A stretch of DNA of 64,000 nt from contig NZ_CP048286.1 of the NCBI RefSeq assembly GCF_010365285.1, forward strand, positions 1,755,001 through 1,819,000, read 5' to 3'. This document shows, piece after piece, positions 1 to 9,637 of the stretch; position 1 is the first letter of the stretch, and each line of letters starts with the position of its first letter. Below the pieces are notes generated by a model. The model was not told the DNA's origin and searched no databases. It was given only the letters and a program-made list of their open reading frames with translations. This DNA is from Paenibacillus rhizovicinus (GTDB lineage: Bacteria > Bacillota > Bacilli > Paenibacillales > Paenibacillaceae). Made by a program: the position numbers and the translations under genes.

Positions 1-471
1 CGTCCGGAGCGCGTGCGCCGCTTTCTCGCGGTTCCCCTTCGCCTCTTCGCTGTCCGGCTTCGCCGTAGAATGCACAAGGCCGAACGCGGCCAGCTTATCG
101 GGATACAGCTCCGCGAAAGCAAGCGACGCATAACCGCCGAGCGAGTGGCCGAACAAGGTGACGGCATCGGCGTTCAAGTGCTCCAGCAGCAGTCTGAGAT
201 CCGATGCGAAATCTTCCATCGCATAGATGGGCTGCCCCGGTGAGGTGCTGCGGCCATGACCGCGCAGATCCGGCACGATTAACCGGCCCGCTCCCTCCAG
301 CTGCGGGAGCACCTGCTCCCAGTAAGCGGAGCTGCCGCAGAAGCCGTGCAGAAGGACGATTACGCGATCCGAATTCGCTGTGCCGGCGGATTTTGAATCG
401 TAATAGGCGATCTTCTGTCCGTTCGTCATTGTGAACGCTTGGTTTGCTATGGAACGATGATCCGTTGTCAT
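1..471 (-). CDS. Alpha/beta hydrolase, partial (C-terminus outside window)
   Basis: The first 157 codons read leftward off the window edge, so the end is missing. An oxyanion-hole segment VLLHGFCGSS (about residue 40) is followed by DLRGHGRS and a nucleophile elbow GHSLGG, the signature order of alpha/beta hydrolases. No signal peptide is seen, so it is probably cytoplasmic. The ATG at 471 has a purine-rich AGGGTAGG upstream; a second in-frame ATG at 429 is possible. The substrate cannot be told from the fragment. The family is secure, the function is not. Confidence 0.85.
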   Translation of the reverse strand, partial: MTTDHRSIANQAFTMTNGQKIAYYDSKSAGTANSDRVIVLLHGFCGSSAYWEQVLPQLEGAGRLIVPDLRGHGRSTSPGQPIYAMEDFASDLRLLLEHLNADAVTLFGHSLGGYASLAFAELYPDKLAAFGLVHSTAKPDSEEAKGNREKAAHALRT

Positions 472-557
472 ATAATTCCTACCCTTCTCAATTGGCTAGC
501 GCAGCTTGCCGAGTCTGTCCGATCCTTATCCAGCGCAACAACATTATGATCGCAATC

Positions 558-1133
558 TCATGCCTTCAATCTCATGGCCTCTACTTCCGGCTGGCTCCAA
601 GCCGCCTGCACGGCGCTGGCCAAAGCCCGTGCCATGCCGAGCACCTCATGCAGGGACGCATGTTGAATCGTCCAGTAGGGCTTCACGCTCTTCGGGCCGA
701 CAATGCCGGCAATGCTGTAATGCCCCGCAGGGGATAGCCGCTTGCCGACCGCATGTCCCGGGAAGAGCGGTCCTTCGCCAACGATATAACCCGGTTCCTC
801 TTCCTTACTACCCAAACAGGCATCGATCGCAATCGTCAATAACGACTCCGGAATCGCCGATTTCAACGATTCGTACCGGTCCGCGTCGCAGGGATCGTCC
901 AATGTGCCGACTACGCGGCCCCAGCCCGACTGCTTCAGCAGCGTGCCGACGAGCGGTCCGAACGAGTCCCCCGTCGAGCAATCCGTTCCGATACATAAGA
1001 AAGCGACCTGGTCGCGGTCCGGTTGAACGGCTGCCGCCTTACGAAGGAATGCCTCCACGCCTTCGATGGAGACGCGCTGCCTGTTCACGGGATCTTCCGC
1101 GCGCCCTCTGCGCGCTTTGGCCCGGTTTCCCAT
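558..1133 (-). CDS. yyaC: YyaC-like sporulation protein (DUF1256)
   Basis: A 191-residue protein that matches the YyaC/DUF1256 family, which resembles the germination protease fold and is linked to sporulation in Bacillus. The typical segments are visible: FLCIGTDCSTGDSFGPLVG near residue 45, GTLDDPCDA, AIDACLG, and PGHAVGKRLSPAGHYSI. A GAGGAGG sequence lies upstream of the ATG. It is divergent from the DUF1128 gene, with about 160 bp between them holding both promoters. Family call is strong; its exact role in spores is unsettled. Confidence 0.85.
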   Translation of the reverse strand: MGNRAKARRGRAEDPVNRQRVSIEGVEAFLRKAAAVQPDRDQVAFLCIGTDCSTGDSFGPLVGTLLKQSGWGRVVGTLDDPCDADRYESLKSAIPESLLTIAIDACLGSKEEEPGYIVGEGPLFPGHAVGKRLSPAGHYSIAGIVGPKSVKPYWTIQHASLHEVLGMARALASAVQAAWSQPEVEAMRLKA

Positions 1134-1295
1134 GGGTATCGCTTCCTCCTCGTTCCAACTGTCCTCATTGTAACGAAATCGGCCCTCCGCTTCAAATCGG
1201 CAGGTTCGCTCGGAACGGCAGTGGCGGGCCGTCCTCCGTCATGCTACAATACCACTACAAAACCAACAGGCCGTTCGAATAGGAGGAGAAATTCA

Positions 1296-1523
1296 ATGAG
1301 AAACTTAGAAGAACCGAATGTAGACAACATCGCCTATATGATTGAAGAAATCAAAAGCAAGCTGCGCATGGCTTCGGGAGCCGCGATGCAAGCGACCAAT
1401 TTCAGTCTCCAAAAATACGAGGATCTGCGCGATGTCTACGAGATCGTTGCGAGCAAAGATAAATTCAGCATCAGCGAAGTCGAAGCCATCGTATCCGAAC
1501 TCGGACAGCTCCGCGAGAAATAA
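1296..1523 (+). CDS. DUF1128 family small protein
   Basis: A 75-residue acidic, helical protein that starts MRNLEEPN and matches the DUF1128 family found across Bacillales. The function is unknown. The ATG follows a perfect AGGAGGAG at 1281-1288. It stands alone and ends 50 bp before a terminator hairpin shared with the convergent gene at 1661-2116. No membrane segment or metal motif is seen. Confidence 0.8.
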   Translation: MRNLEEPNVDNIAYMIEEIKSKLRMASGAAMQATNFSLQKYEDLRDVYEIVASKDKFSISEVEAIVSELGQLREK

Positions 1524-1574
1524 AGCCCTTTTTTCGTTTACAATTAATTACATTTTACGCCATAGTATGACAAA

Positions 1575-1611
1575 ATAAAAACCGGGCGCCTGCTGCGTCC
1601 GGTTTTTACTC
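1575..1611. terminator. Bidirectional intrinsic terminator
   Basis: The stem AAAACCGG pairs with CCGGTTTT around a loop of about 15 nt, and it is flanked by A-runs and T-runs on both sides. It sits between the convergent genes ending at 1523 (+) and 1661 (-) and can serve both. Confidence 0.7.
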
Positions 1612-1660
1612 GTTTCCAATAATTTACTTCTTTTACCACTATCGCATAGCCTCATTGCTG

Positions 1661-2116
1661 CTAGCTATCCATACCGTCTTCGTCCGATGGCGACGTTCCC
1701 GAAGCGATGATCGACAGCTTAATGGAGACCGTCTTGTGCTCGCCCTTCAGGAAATAAGCAAGTCGTTCCAGCTTCTCCGCAAGCTCAGGTCCGCTCAGCG
1801 TCACATTGAGCTCGTAGCCGAACTGGTCTTCCGGAGCGGTACGCCCGCCTGCCGCATAAGGGGCTGCCGTGTAGGCCTCGGCCGCACCGCGCGAAGCAAG
1901 CAGCTGCTCGGGCGAGAATTTATCCGATTTGTTCACGACGCGCTCGTAAATACGCAGTTTCTTGAGCAGCATGTAATATTGAGCGGAATGCTTGAAGCCC
2001 CACGCATCGCGTATGTCCTTCAATGTATAATCCATCTTCCATTGTTTCAATTTCTCCACTTGTTCTTCGGTCGACAAGGCCAGAAATTCGTCAATCGGCA
2101 AAATCGGTTGTGGCAT
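1661..2116 (-). CDS. Conserved hypothetical protein
   Basis: A 151-residue protein that I do not recognise. The first 50 residues are helical, with a segment DYTLKDIRDAWGFKHSAQYY that could be a helix-turn-helix. The middle is Ala/Gly/Pro-rich, and the C-terminal part (SGPELAEKLERLAYFLKGE) is a charged helix. The ATG at 2116 has a GGGGGG run 9 bp upstream. It is a single gene with its own terminator. It could be a small DNA-binding protein, but only the helix pattern supports that. Confidence 0.6.
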   Translation of the reverse strand: MPQPILPIDEFLALSTEEQVEKLKQWKMDYTLKDIRDAWGFKHSAQYYMLLKKLRIYERVVNKSDKFSPEQLLASRGAAEAYTAAPYAAGGRTAPEDQFGYELNVTLSGPELAEKLERLAYFLKGEHKTVSIKLSIIASGTSPSDEDGMDS

Positions 2117-2332
2117 CGATATTGACCCCCCGGATTTGGAAATTAAGCATCAACATTTATTTTCGCCGTTAACTCCATTTTTCCTTTTTTTTATATAAAA
2201 ATATTCCAGTTATTTATTATGATCCTATTACTCTTGCTGATACATCAACCGTTATCCTTTCGCGTGATTGACTTTGCGTACTGTAACTATGATAATTTAC
2301 CTAATAAATTAATTCATAACGAGGTGATCAGC

Positions 2333-3463
2333 ATGGGCTTGACCCCATCCGAGAAAGCCATCTTGATCGCCATCGGCGCGAACGACGGCATCTCGCGCAA
2401 GGAACTCGCCAAAACGACGGGGTTATCGCAAGGTTCGATCACGCTCCTGACCAAATCGCTGCTGAACAACATGTACATCGTCGAAGGCGACCGCATTAGC
2501 AGCGGGCTCGGAAGAAAAGAAGTGCTGCTGCATACCCATCCGGACAAATTTTATTTTCTCGGGATCGATATCGGGGGGTACCGCGTGCGCATGGCCGTCT
2601 CGGATAACCGCTTGACGATCCTTCATGCTGCCGAATTCCTCGTCGCCGACGTCGATAAGGACGCTTCGAAAGAAGATTTCATCGCCGCGTTCGCCAACGA
2701 TTTCATCGCCGGCATCGGGTGGCGGACGGCTTCGATCGCCGCGATCGGGGTTGGAGTGACGGGCATCGTCGATGCCGGCAAACAAATCATCTTAAGCATC
2801 CCGAATGCCCTGAATTGGGGGCAGCTCGACCTGCCGCAAGCGTTCCGGGATTCGTTCCAATGTCCTGTTTACGTGGAAGAAGGCGGACGAACGTTATTAT
2901 TAGCGGAGAAATTCTTGGGGAAAGCGAATGACGAGGATGATTATATCGTCGTCCATAGCGCGTTCAGCGTCGTGGCCGGCATGATGATCAGCGGTCAGAT
3001 TCTTAGGGGAGCGCGGAACGTCGGCGGTCTTCTGGGCCATATTACGGCGGATCCGAACGGTTTGCGCTGTACGTGCGGCAATTACGGCTGCCTGGAGAAT
3101 ATCGTGACCTATCCGATGCTGGAGAGAGATTATCTGCTCCGGGAAGCCCGTTATCCGACGCTTGTCGAGGCTTACCGCCAGAACGATAAAACGGCGATCG
3201 ACGTATGCATCGAAGCCGGTCAGGCATTCGGCATCGCGCTGAGCAATGTCGTCAACTTATTCAATCCCGTTGCCATCTATATGGGCGGTCCGATGTTCGA
3301 TGATTTCCCGATCCTGTTCGAGGAGATGAAACGCACCATTACGCTGCGCGCCAACCGGTTCGCGACGATGGGGCTGAAGATGGAGAGAAGCTCGCACGGC
3401 CATCATCAAGCGCTGTACGGCACTTTGATTCTGGCGAAGCACGAACTCCTCTTCAACGACTGA
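2333..3463 (+). CDS. ROK-family transcriptional regulator
   Basis: A 376-residue protein with an N-terminal winged-helix region (residues 1-70, GISRKELAKTTGLSQGSITL) and a ROK sugar-kinase-like domain. Visible ROK features are FLGIDIGGYRVRMAV (ATP phosphate loop), GVGVTGIVD, and the zinc-type motif CTCGNYGCLEN. Regulators of this kind sense sugars. The start at 2333 was chosen because GAGGTG lies 7 bp upstream; the reading frame extends 38 codons further upstream without a good ribosome site. It is convergent with the ceramidase-like gene, so a role in controlling that operon is only a guess. Confidence 0.85.
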   Translation: MGLTPSEKAILIAIGANDGISRKELAKTTGLSQGSITLLTKSLLNNMYIVEGDRISSGLGRKEVLLHTHPDKFYFLGIDIGGYRVRMAVSDNRLTILHAAEFLVADVDKDASKEDFIAAFANDFIAGIGWRTASIAAIGVGVTGIVDAGKQIILSIPNALNWGQLDLPQAFRDSFQCPVYVEEGGRTLLLAEKFLGKANDEDDYIVVHSAFSVVAGMMISGQILRGARNVGGLLGHITADPNGLRCTCGNYGCLENIVTYPMLERDYLLREARYPTLVEAYRQNDKTAIDVCIEAGQAFGIALSNVVNLFNPVAIYMGGPMFDDFPILFEEMKRTITLRANRFATMGLKMERSSHGHHQALYGTLILAKHELLFND

Positions 3464-3517
3464 TCGTTTGTGGCTTTCGCGAGCGGATTGCGAGTTGATT
3501 GCTAACGAATTTCGGCC

Positions 3518-4714
3518 CTACTGCTGCTGCTTCAATGCCGCCAACAGTTCTTCGACGTCCGCAAGAAACCGCGCCTCCACATCGTCCGCATACGGCGTCG
3601 TATTCATCTCGTAACCGCCCAGACCGTCGCGGAACGCCGTATGGCTCGGGATGTACCCGGCATATCCGTTCGCCACTCCGCATGTCAGCGTATACGGAAA
3701 CGGCGAATTCTCCTTGATCCGATCCGCATAAGCGTTGAATACTTCACCGGAAACCGACAGCAGCGCGATATCCCCGAAGGCGATGCCCGATAGTCTGACG
3801 GATAGCTCGCTTGCATAAAATCCTTCGCGGGTCGGGTAGGCGCATTCGGTTTGCACCGCCTTGATCGCGCCCGGGCGTACATCGGTCAAGCGGTTCATGG
3901 CCTCCTTCAGCTCTTCGCTGAACACGCGCGCCCCCGCGCGCACAGCCGGGTACGTATCCTCCTTCGGGCCGTTATCGCCGTACAGAGGGCAGACATCTCC
4001 CGAGAAGCCTTGAAGAAACAGCGCAACGATCCCCTCTTCCGCTTCCGCCTCGAGTTCGCTCATCGCAAGTCCGACGATGTCCGCGCTTATTCGGGACGTC
4101 GAATTTCGGACAGCCGTCGGATGCACGGCGAAATTGATCATATACCCGAGCGGCTCGCCGTCTTCTTTCACGAGCCTGACCAATGTAAAATCCCGATGAA
4201 TCGAAACGGACAAATCCGCGTTCAGATGCGGCCTGCGAAAGGCCGAAATGCCGCTTTGCCCCGTGCACGCTTGCAGCGTAACCGGGACGAGTCGTTGGCG
4301 CAATGACGCAATAGCTGCCGTGATTCCAGACAGAATCTTCTCTTGGAATTGCGCCGGCGCGGTATGCGTATGCGTCGGATTGACCGATACGCTCGCTTCC
4401 GGCACGCCGGCCGCCGCCGCCCAGGCCGCTCTCGTTCCGCTCGGAAACGTGGGAATGAACGCTCGATACACGCCCGGCTTACCGCCGGGATCGGCGACAC
4501 GGACGACTTCCTCGTTGGATAAACAGCAATCGATACCCACGATGACGCTTCTCGCCTTGCCATCATCCACGATCAATATTCGAGCATATAGATCATCCAG
4601 CACATCGCTGCGCGGATCCGCGATATTCGTATCGGGATCATACCCTTGCAGCGGAGCCGGCTCTTCCGGCGTAATCTTCACTTTGCCCATCGCGGCTTTG
4701 ATCGTCGTTGTCAC
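3518..4714 (-). CDS. Neutral/alkaline ceramidase-like hydrolase
   Basis: A 398-residue protein that resembles the N-terminal catalytic domain of neutral/alkaline non-lysosomal ceramidases. The start KVKITPEEPAPLQGYD and the metal-site segment NPTHTHTAPA near residue 115 are typical, as are NFAVHPTAV and FLQGFSGDVCP. It is shorter than full ceramidases (600 or more residues) and has no signal peptide, so a ceramide substrate is doubtful. The start is GTG, 24 bp after the DegT gene, which suggests a two-gene operon. The family is fairly sure; the substrate is open. Confidence 0.75.
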   Translation of the reverse strand: MTTTIKAAMGKVKITPEEPAPLQGYDPDTNIADPRSDVLDDLYARILIVDDGKARSVIVGIDCCLSNEEVVRVADPGGKPGVYRAFIPTFPSGTRAAWAAAAGVPEASVSVNPTHTHTAPAQFQEKILSGITAAIASLRQRLVPVTLQACTGQSGISAFRRPHLNADLSVSIHRDFTLVRLVKEDGEPLGYMINFAVHPTAVRNSTSRISADIVGLAMSELEAEAEEGIVALFLQGFSGDVCPLYGDNGPKEDTYPAVRAGARVFSEELKEAMNRLTDVRPGAIKAVQTECAYPTREGFYASELSVRLSGIAFGDIALLSVSGEVFNAYADRIKENSPFPYTLTCGVANGYAGYIPSHTAFRDGLGGYEMNTTPYADDVEARFLADVEELLAALKQQQ

Positions 4715-4738
4715 GAGTCCGTATCCCCTTTCCGCTGC

Positions 4739-6031
4739 CTATTGGTTCTGCAAAGACGTGCCGTTCTCCGCTTGCGCCATATGCGCCGCCACTTTGCGGA
4801 TGGCCTCGATCGCGTCCTGGCAGTCCTCGCTTGTCGTCGATTGATGAACCGAAACGCTGATCGCCCGGCCAAGCAGCTCCAGGCTCCGCGGACACATATT
4901 CTTGTCGTACTGCACATTGCCTTTGTAGCTCGCGCAGTTCCAAGGCGTGTCATTAGGCGTGGCGCCGCGCTTGTCGAGCACGTAATCCCAGTTCACGTAG
5001 ATATGCCGATCCGCGAAGCCGTTGTTGTGAATCGTGCCGTTCGGAATGCCCTCGGCAGACAGCAGCTCCGAGAATGCCAGCGCACGCTGGCCGTCCGGCA
5101 GGAAGAACACCAAACTGTAGGATACGTCTCCGTCCGGATCGGGCACTCGCTGCAGCTGGATGCCTTCGACGTCGGCGATCCCTTCCACGATCATCTGCTT
5201 CGCCTTGCGCAAACGCGCTACCACCGAGTCGATCTTCTCGGATTGCGCAAGTCCAAGCGCTGCCTGAATTTCGCTCATCCGGTAATTCTCGCCCGCGAAG
5301 GACGGGATTCTCGCCGTCGGTTCAACGCCCCAGAACGTGACCGCGCAGTCATGGTAAACGCTTGCACGAGCTTGCAGCTCGGCATCGTTCGTCACGACCA
5401 TACCGCCTTCTCCCGACGTGACCACCTTGTATTGCTGGAAGCTGAAACAGCCCGCATCGCCGATCCCGCCGAGCGGCCGACCTTTGTAAGAACCCCCGTT
5501 AGCCTGGGCGACATCTTCAATAACAGCCAGTTTGCGACGGCGGGCAATCGCCATGATTTCATCCATTTGGCAAGGCGTTCCGCGCATATGTACAGGGATG
5601 ACGGCTTTGGTGTACGGCGTAATCGCAGCTTCGAAAGCGGCCGGGTCCATCGTGAGCGTCTCGTCGATTTCAACGATGACCGGCACCGCCCGCGCAATCA
5701 AGACCGCCGCTGCCGTCGCGATGTAAGTATACGCCGGGACGATAACTTCATCGCCTGGCCCGATTCCGGCTCCGACAAGCGCGCTCACCAGGGCGGACGT
5801 GCCGGCGTTAACGGCTAACGCGTGATCGGTCTGCGTGCGCTCCCGATACAGCTGCTCCAGCTTCGCTGCCTCCGAATCCTGCAAGCCCTCGCCATAGAAT
5901 CGAAAGACGCGTTTCTTCTCCAACACTCGCATGACATAGCTCTTCTCCATGTCATCGAACTCTTCCGAACTAATAAAAGTCGGTACCCAAGGCTTCGTAC
6001 GAATCGGGACGCCTCCATGCTTTGCTAACAT
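4739..6031 (-). CDS. DegT/DnrJ/EryC1/StrS-family PLP aminotransferase
   Basis: A 430-residue PLP enzyme of the DegT/StrS family, which transaminates keto sugars or cyclitols. AGTSALVSAL (cofactor phosphate contacts), VIEDVAQANGG (Asp to the PLP nitrogen) and FSFQQYKVVTSGEGG (Schiff-base Lys) are all present. The ATG at 6031 is preferred over the one at 6040 because GGGAG lies 9 bp upstream of the former and touches the latter. It is first in an operon with the ceramidase-like gene. The pair may act on an amino sugar or cyclitol; this is inferred from family alone. Confidence 0.85.
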   Translation of the reverse strand: MLAKHGGVPIRTKPWVPTFISSEEFDDMEKSYVMRVLEKKRVFRFYGEGLQDSEAAKLEQLYRERTQTDHALAVNAGTSALVSALVGAGIGPGDEVIVPAYTYIATAAAVLIARAVPVIVEIDETLTMDPAAFEAAITPYTKAVIPVHMRGTPCQMDEIMAIARRRKLAVIEDVAQANGGSYKGRPLGGIGDAGCFSFQQYKVVTSGEGGMVVTNDAELQARASVYHDCAVTFWGVEPTARIPSFAGENYRMSEIQAALGLAQSEKIDSVVARLRKAKQMIVEGIADVEGIQLQRVPDPDGDVSYSLVFFLPDGQRALAFSELLSAEGIPNGTIHNNGFADRHIYVNWDYVLDKRGATPNDTPWNCASYKGNVQYDKNMCPRSLELLGRAISVSVHQSTTSEDCQDAIEAIRKVAAHMAQAENGTSLQNQ

Positions 6032-6164
6032 CGCGCTCATCTCCCATGCGTTCTATTGTCGCTTCGGTAATGCCATGCTTATATATTTTAATGATTAAAT
6101 TATAATCCCGTCATATTGCCGTGTAAATGATTGTGGTTAAAATAAACTCACTCTTCCTATACAC

Positions 6165-6206
6165 ACAAAGAAACGGCGGCGCAAGGTTTCCTCCTTGCAC
6201 CGCCGT
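6165..6206 (-). terminator. Intrinsic terminator of the coiled-coil membrane protein gene
   Basis: A long stem, ACGGCGGTGCAAGG on the minus strand, pairs around GAAA and is followed by TTTCTTT. It lies 20 bp beyond the stop at 6226. Confidence 0.8.
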
Positions 6207-6225
6207 CTTCGATCAAGATCGATGG

Positions 6226-7779
6226 TTATGCCAAACGTTTGGTGATACGCCCGATGCTATTATCGACGGACTGACTCAATTGGGCTTGCTGTGCCATAAG
6301 ATCTGAGACTTGATTGTATTTATCAAAGTCCGCCTGGAACACTTCTCGATAGACGGTGTAGTCTTTCTCAAAGCCTTTGTTGTCCGTAAGCGTTATTGTA
6401 TCCGATGGAACGGCTTGAGTCTTGTACACCCCTGCTTGAGATAACCGGGTACCGCTGCTCAACTGCAATACCGCTTCCCAATCATCGGACGGCGAATAAC
6501 CAAAGAATTGATCATATGAATAGCTGGATATAAAATAATTGTCCGAATAACTAATCGTTACATTGCCAATGCCGTTCTGGATTTTAGAATTGACATAAAC
6601 ATCAAGATCCTGCACTTGCGATAAATCCTTGATGATCCCATAATTCAGACGCGGATGCTCCTTGTTAAAGCTTGCTAAGGCCGTGTCTTTATCCATGATG
6701 TTCTTCATATCCGCTAAAATGATGCCTACATCGCTTTGTTTCATCCCAGGCATAGCGTCAATAAAGGCCATATCTTTATAAAGCTTCGTAATCTTACTCG
6801 TTTTCTTACCCTCAAATATGGCGATATTATCTCTCAAATCACCAAGGTAGGCTTCATTCACGCGCTCTTCCATATAAGCTTTCATTTGGGCATCGGAGGA
6901 TTGATAGATACTGATCAGCTTCTCCGTATTTCTCTTCTTCAGATTGCTGTCGAAACTTTTAATCAGCTTCTCATTCGCATCCGCCGCATTTGAATCCGAC
7001 CTGCCCAACAAGCCGCCAAACCAACTCGCTAGCTTGGATCCGGTCGACTGCTTGTCTCCGTCAGCGGATTTCACTTCCTCCGCCGCTGGTTTATCTATCT
7101 CCTGCTGGGCTTCCTTGGCTTCTGCTTGGGCAAGCTTCGCTTGATTGTCGGCCTCCTGCTGGGCTTTCTTAGCTTCTGCTTTGGCAAGCTTCACCTGTTC
7201 TTCAGCTTCTTTCTTCGCCTTATCCTCTGATGCCTTTGCCGCTTTCTCTTCCGCCTGTTTGGCCAGCACGGCTTGATGCTCCGCTTCTTTCTTCGCCTTC
7301 GCTTCGGCTTCCTTCGCCAGCTTCACGCGATTGTCCGCTTCCTTCGCCGTTCTTTCTTTGGCCTCCGCAATCGCTTGTTCCTCGCTCTGTTGAAGCTGCA
7401 TGGCCGTATACGCAGCAGTATGCCGGCTGCTTAGAACGGAGCTAGACACAAGCATCCCGACAAACAACACAAGGACAGCCGCAATCCATCCCGTTATCTT
7501 CAATCCTGTTCTGCTGCTCCTGAATAAAGGCAATTTGCTTCGTATCTTCCCCACGTTCGTTATGAGCGCAAAGGGCAGTATTATCACGAAAAGAAGTATA
7601 GAAATATTCTCCCACATGGAAATCCGATTGTCTGCAGATGATGCCGACGAATCTTGACTGCCCAAAATCAAAGCCATTGCGGCAAACAAGAGGACCGCAT
7701 AGCCTGCGCATGCTGCGATTTTCTTCCATAGCCGTCCCGTCCTAAAGCCTGGTATTCCCAATTTCCCGATGCGCTTCAT
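6226..7779 (-). CDS. Three-TM membrane protein with Lys/Glu/Ala coiled coil
   Basis: A 517-residue protein that I do not recognise. Hydrophobic segments lie near residues 22-41, 58-77 and 94-116. A highly charged coiled coil follows (about 128-235), built from repeats such as AKAEAKKAQQEADNQ and AQAEAKEAQQE. The remaining 280 residues look soluble and would face outward if the N-terminus is inside. The ATG has GGGGG 9 bp upstream. The coil resembles TolA-like spacers in composition only. It is a lone gene with its own terminator. Confidence 0.6.
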   Translation of the reverse strand: MKRIGKLGIPGFRTGRLWKKIAACAGYAVLLFAAMALILGSQDSSASSADNRISMWENISILLFVIILPFALITNVGKIRSKLPLFRSSRTGLKITGWIAAVLVLFVGMLVSSSVLSSRHTAAYTAMQLQQSEEQAIAEAKERTAKEADNRVKLAKEAEAKAKKEAEHQAVLAKQAEEKAAKASEDKAKKEAEEQVKLAKAEAKKAQQEADNQAKLAQAEAKEAQQEIDKPAAEEVKSADGDKQSTGSKLASWFGGLLGRSDSNAADANEKLIKSFDSNLKKRNTEKLISIYQSSDAQMKAYMEERVNEAYLGDLRDNIAIFEGKKTSKITKLYKDMAFIDAMPGMKQSDVGIILADMKNIMDKDTALASFNKEHPRLNYGIIKDLSQVQDLDVYVNSKIQNGIGNVTISYSDNYFISSYSYDQFFGYSPSDDWEAVLQLSSGTRLSQAGVYKTQAVPSDTITLTDNKGFEKDYTVYREVFQADFDKYNQVSDLMAQQAQLSQSVDNSIGRITKRLA

Positions 7780-7938
7780 TTCTATTAACCCCCATCATCT
7801 CTATCCTATCATTCGACAAAATTAGGTCTATTGTATCACCAAGTTCCAGAATTATACAATGCAAACAAACTTAAGAAATGACGAAGACGACCAGGGATGA
7901 ATGTCCTCCAAACGAAACTTTAACTAAAACTAAAAACC

Positions 7939-7979
7939 AAAAAACCTTCACAGCCGAGTTACGAGGCCATGAAGGTTTT
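7939..7979 (-). terminator. Terminator of the gal operon
   Basis: AAAACCTTCA at 7941-7950 pairs with TGAAGGTTTT ending at 7979 around a 20-nt loop; on the minus strand the stem is followed by TTGG and T-rich sequence. It lies just beyond the galT stop. The rest of the gap 7780-7938 holds no gene that I can see. Confidence 0.65.
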
Positions 7980-8011
7980 CAGATGTTACCTATAATATCG
8001 ACAATTGAATG

Positions 8012-9592
8012 CTAAGCTTGCTCGACAAGTCCGAGCGACAACAGGAATCGCGCGAACGCCTCCTGGCCTTCCGCGGTCCGCTTGTAGACGCCGGCATCCC
8101 CAAGCACGGCCAGGAATTTGCGGCCGACCTCGTCCTGCAGCAAGGCTTGCGCTCGTTCAGCGGACAAGCGCGTGCCATGCTCCGCGATCATCGCTTCGAT
8201 CCATTCGGCATGCTTGCCGAGCGGACCGTTCCGAATGGCATCCGCATCAGCCGCCGTCTCGCCCGTCAGCAGCCGCGCGATGGCTTCAAGCTCGTCTTTG
8301 AGCCGGCCCGGAAGAACGGCAAGCCCCATCACTTCGATCAAGCCGATGTTTTCCTTCTTAATGTGATGCAAATGCTGATGCGGGTGGAAAATGCCGTCCG
8401 GATGCGCCTCGCTCGCCCGATTGTTCCGAAGCACCAGATCCAGCTCGTATTGGCCGTTATCGCGCAAACGGGCAATCGGCGTTATCGTGTTATGCGGCAC
8501 CCGTTCGTCATTCTTGTCCGTAAACGCGAAGATCTCGGCTGCCGGATCGCTGTAAGCCCGCCATGCATCCAGGATGTCGCCGGCCGCCTTCAGCACTTCC
8601 GCCTTATCGTTGCCGTTCACGCGAACGACGCTCATCGGCCACGCGACAATGCTGTACGTTAAACCGTTGCCGGACGGATGCACGAACGACCGCTCGGCGG
8701 CCGCCGTCTCCATCGGGAATACGTGACGGCCGGCTTGGAAGTGGTCATGGTTCAAGATGGAACCGCCCACGATCGGCAAATCCGCATTCGAGCCGATGAA
8801 GTAATGCGGGAACGCATCGACGAAATCGAGCAGCCGCGCGAACGTGTCGCGCGTGATGCGCATCGGCACATGCTTGCCGTGGAACACGATGCTGTGCTCG
8901 TTGTAGTACACGTACGGCGAATACTGGAAGTACCAGGTATCGCCCTGAAGCTCCAGCGGCACGACCCGCAGGTTCTGGCGAGCGGGATGATCCGCGCGTC
9001 CGGCATAACCGACGTTGTCCGCGCAGAGCAGGCATTTCGGATAGTTGCTCGGCGCCATCGTCTTCAGCAGCGCGATTTCCTTCGGATCCTTCTCCGGTTT
9101 GGACAGGTTGACCGTTATTTCCAGACTGCCGTACTCCGTCGGCTGCTCCCAATATTGGTTCTTCGCGATGCGGTCCATGCGAATGTAATTGGAATCGATG
9201 CTGAGCCGGTAGAATTCATCCGTCGCTTTGATAATGCTCTCGCGCTCCGCCGTGCGGCGGAACCGCGCGGCCGCTTCGGACGGGCGCGGCATGAGCAGAC
9301 CCATGATGCGGGCATCCAGCAAGTCCCGGAACGTCAGCGTATTATCCGGAATCAGACCGATGGAAGCGCCGTAATCGAGCAGCGGCTCCAGCAGCGAGAC
9401 CGGACTTTCCAGCCGTTCTTCCGGCACTTCGCCGGCATACGCTTCCGTCAATCCGAACAAGTCGATGAGGGCATTGCGGGCGTAGATGCTATCGAGCGGC
9501 GGCTCGATCATGCCGCGCTGCGCCGCGAATTGAACCAATCGTTCGATGAGCAAGAGCACATCGTTCGTAACAGCCGTCTGTTGTTGCGTCAT
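8012..9592 (-). CDS. galT: Galactose-1-phosphate uridylyltransferase (firmicute type)
   Basis: A 526-residue GalT of the long firmicute class. It swaps UMP between UDP-glucose and galactose-1-phosphate in the Leloir pathway. FRDLLDARIMGLLMPRPSE in the N-terminal part, and PYVYYNEHSIVFHGKHVPM and GGSILNHDHFQAG in the middle, are characteristic of the class; the last carries conserved histidines of the enzyme. AAGGAG lies 7 bp before the ATG. It is the last gene of galK-galE-galT, 45 bp after galE. Confidence 0.95.
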   Translation of the reverse strand: MTQQQTAVTNDVLLLIERLVQFAAQRGMIEPPLDSIYARNALIDLFGLTEAYAGEVPEERLESPVSLLEPLLDYGASIGLIPDNTLTFRDLLDARIMGLLMPRPSEAAARFRRTAERESIIKATDEFYRLSIDSNYIRMDRIAKNQYWEQPTEYGSLEITVNLSKPEKDPKEIALLKTMAPSNYPKCLLCADNVGYAGRADHPARQNLRVVPLELQGDTWYFQYSPYVYYNEHSIVFHGKHVPMRITRDTFARLLDFVDAFPHYFIGSNADLPIVGGSILNHDHFQAGRHVFPMETAAAERSFVHPSGNGLTYSIVAWPMSVVRVNGNDKAEVLKAAGDILDAWRAYSDPAAEIFAFTDKNDERVPHNTITPIARLRDNGQYELDLVLRNNRASEAHPDGIFHPHQHLHHIKKENIGLIEVMGLAVLPGRLKDELEAIARLLTGETAADADAIRNGPLGKHAEWIEAMIAEHGTRLSAERAQALLQDEVGRKFLAVLGDAGVYKRTAEGQEAFARFLLSLGLVEQA

Positions 9593-9637
9593 GTTAATTC
9601 TCCTTCTCGCTGTAAAGCTTTGACCGGCCTTAGCGGA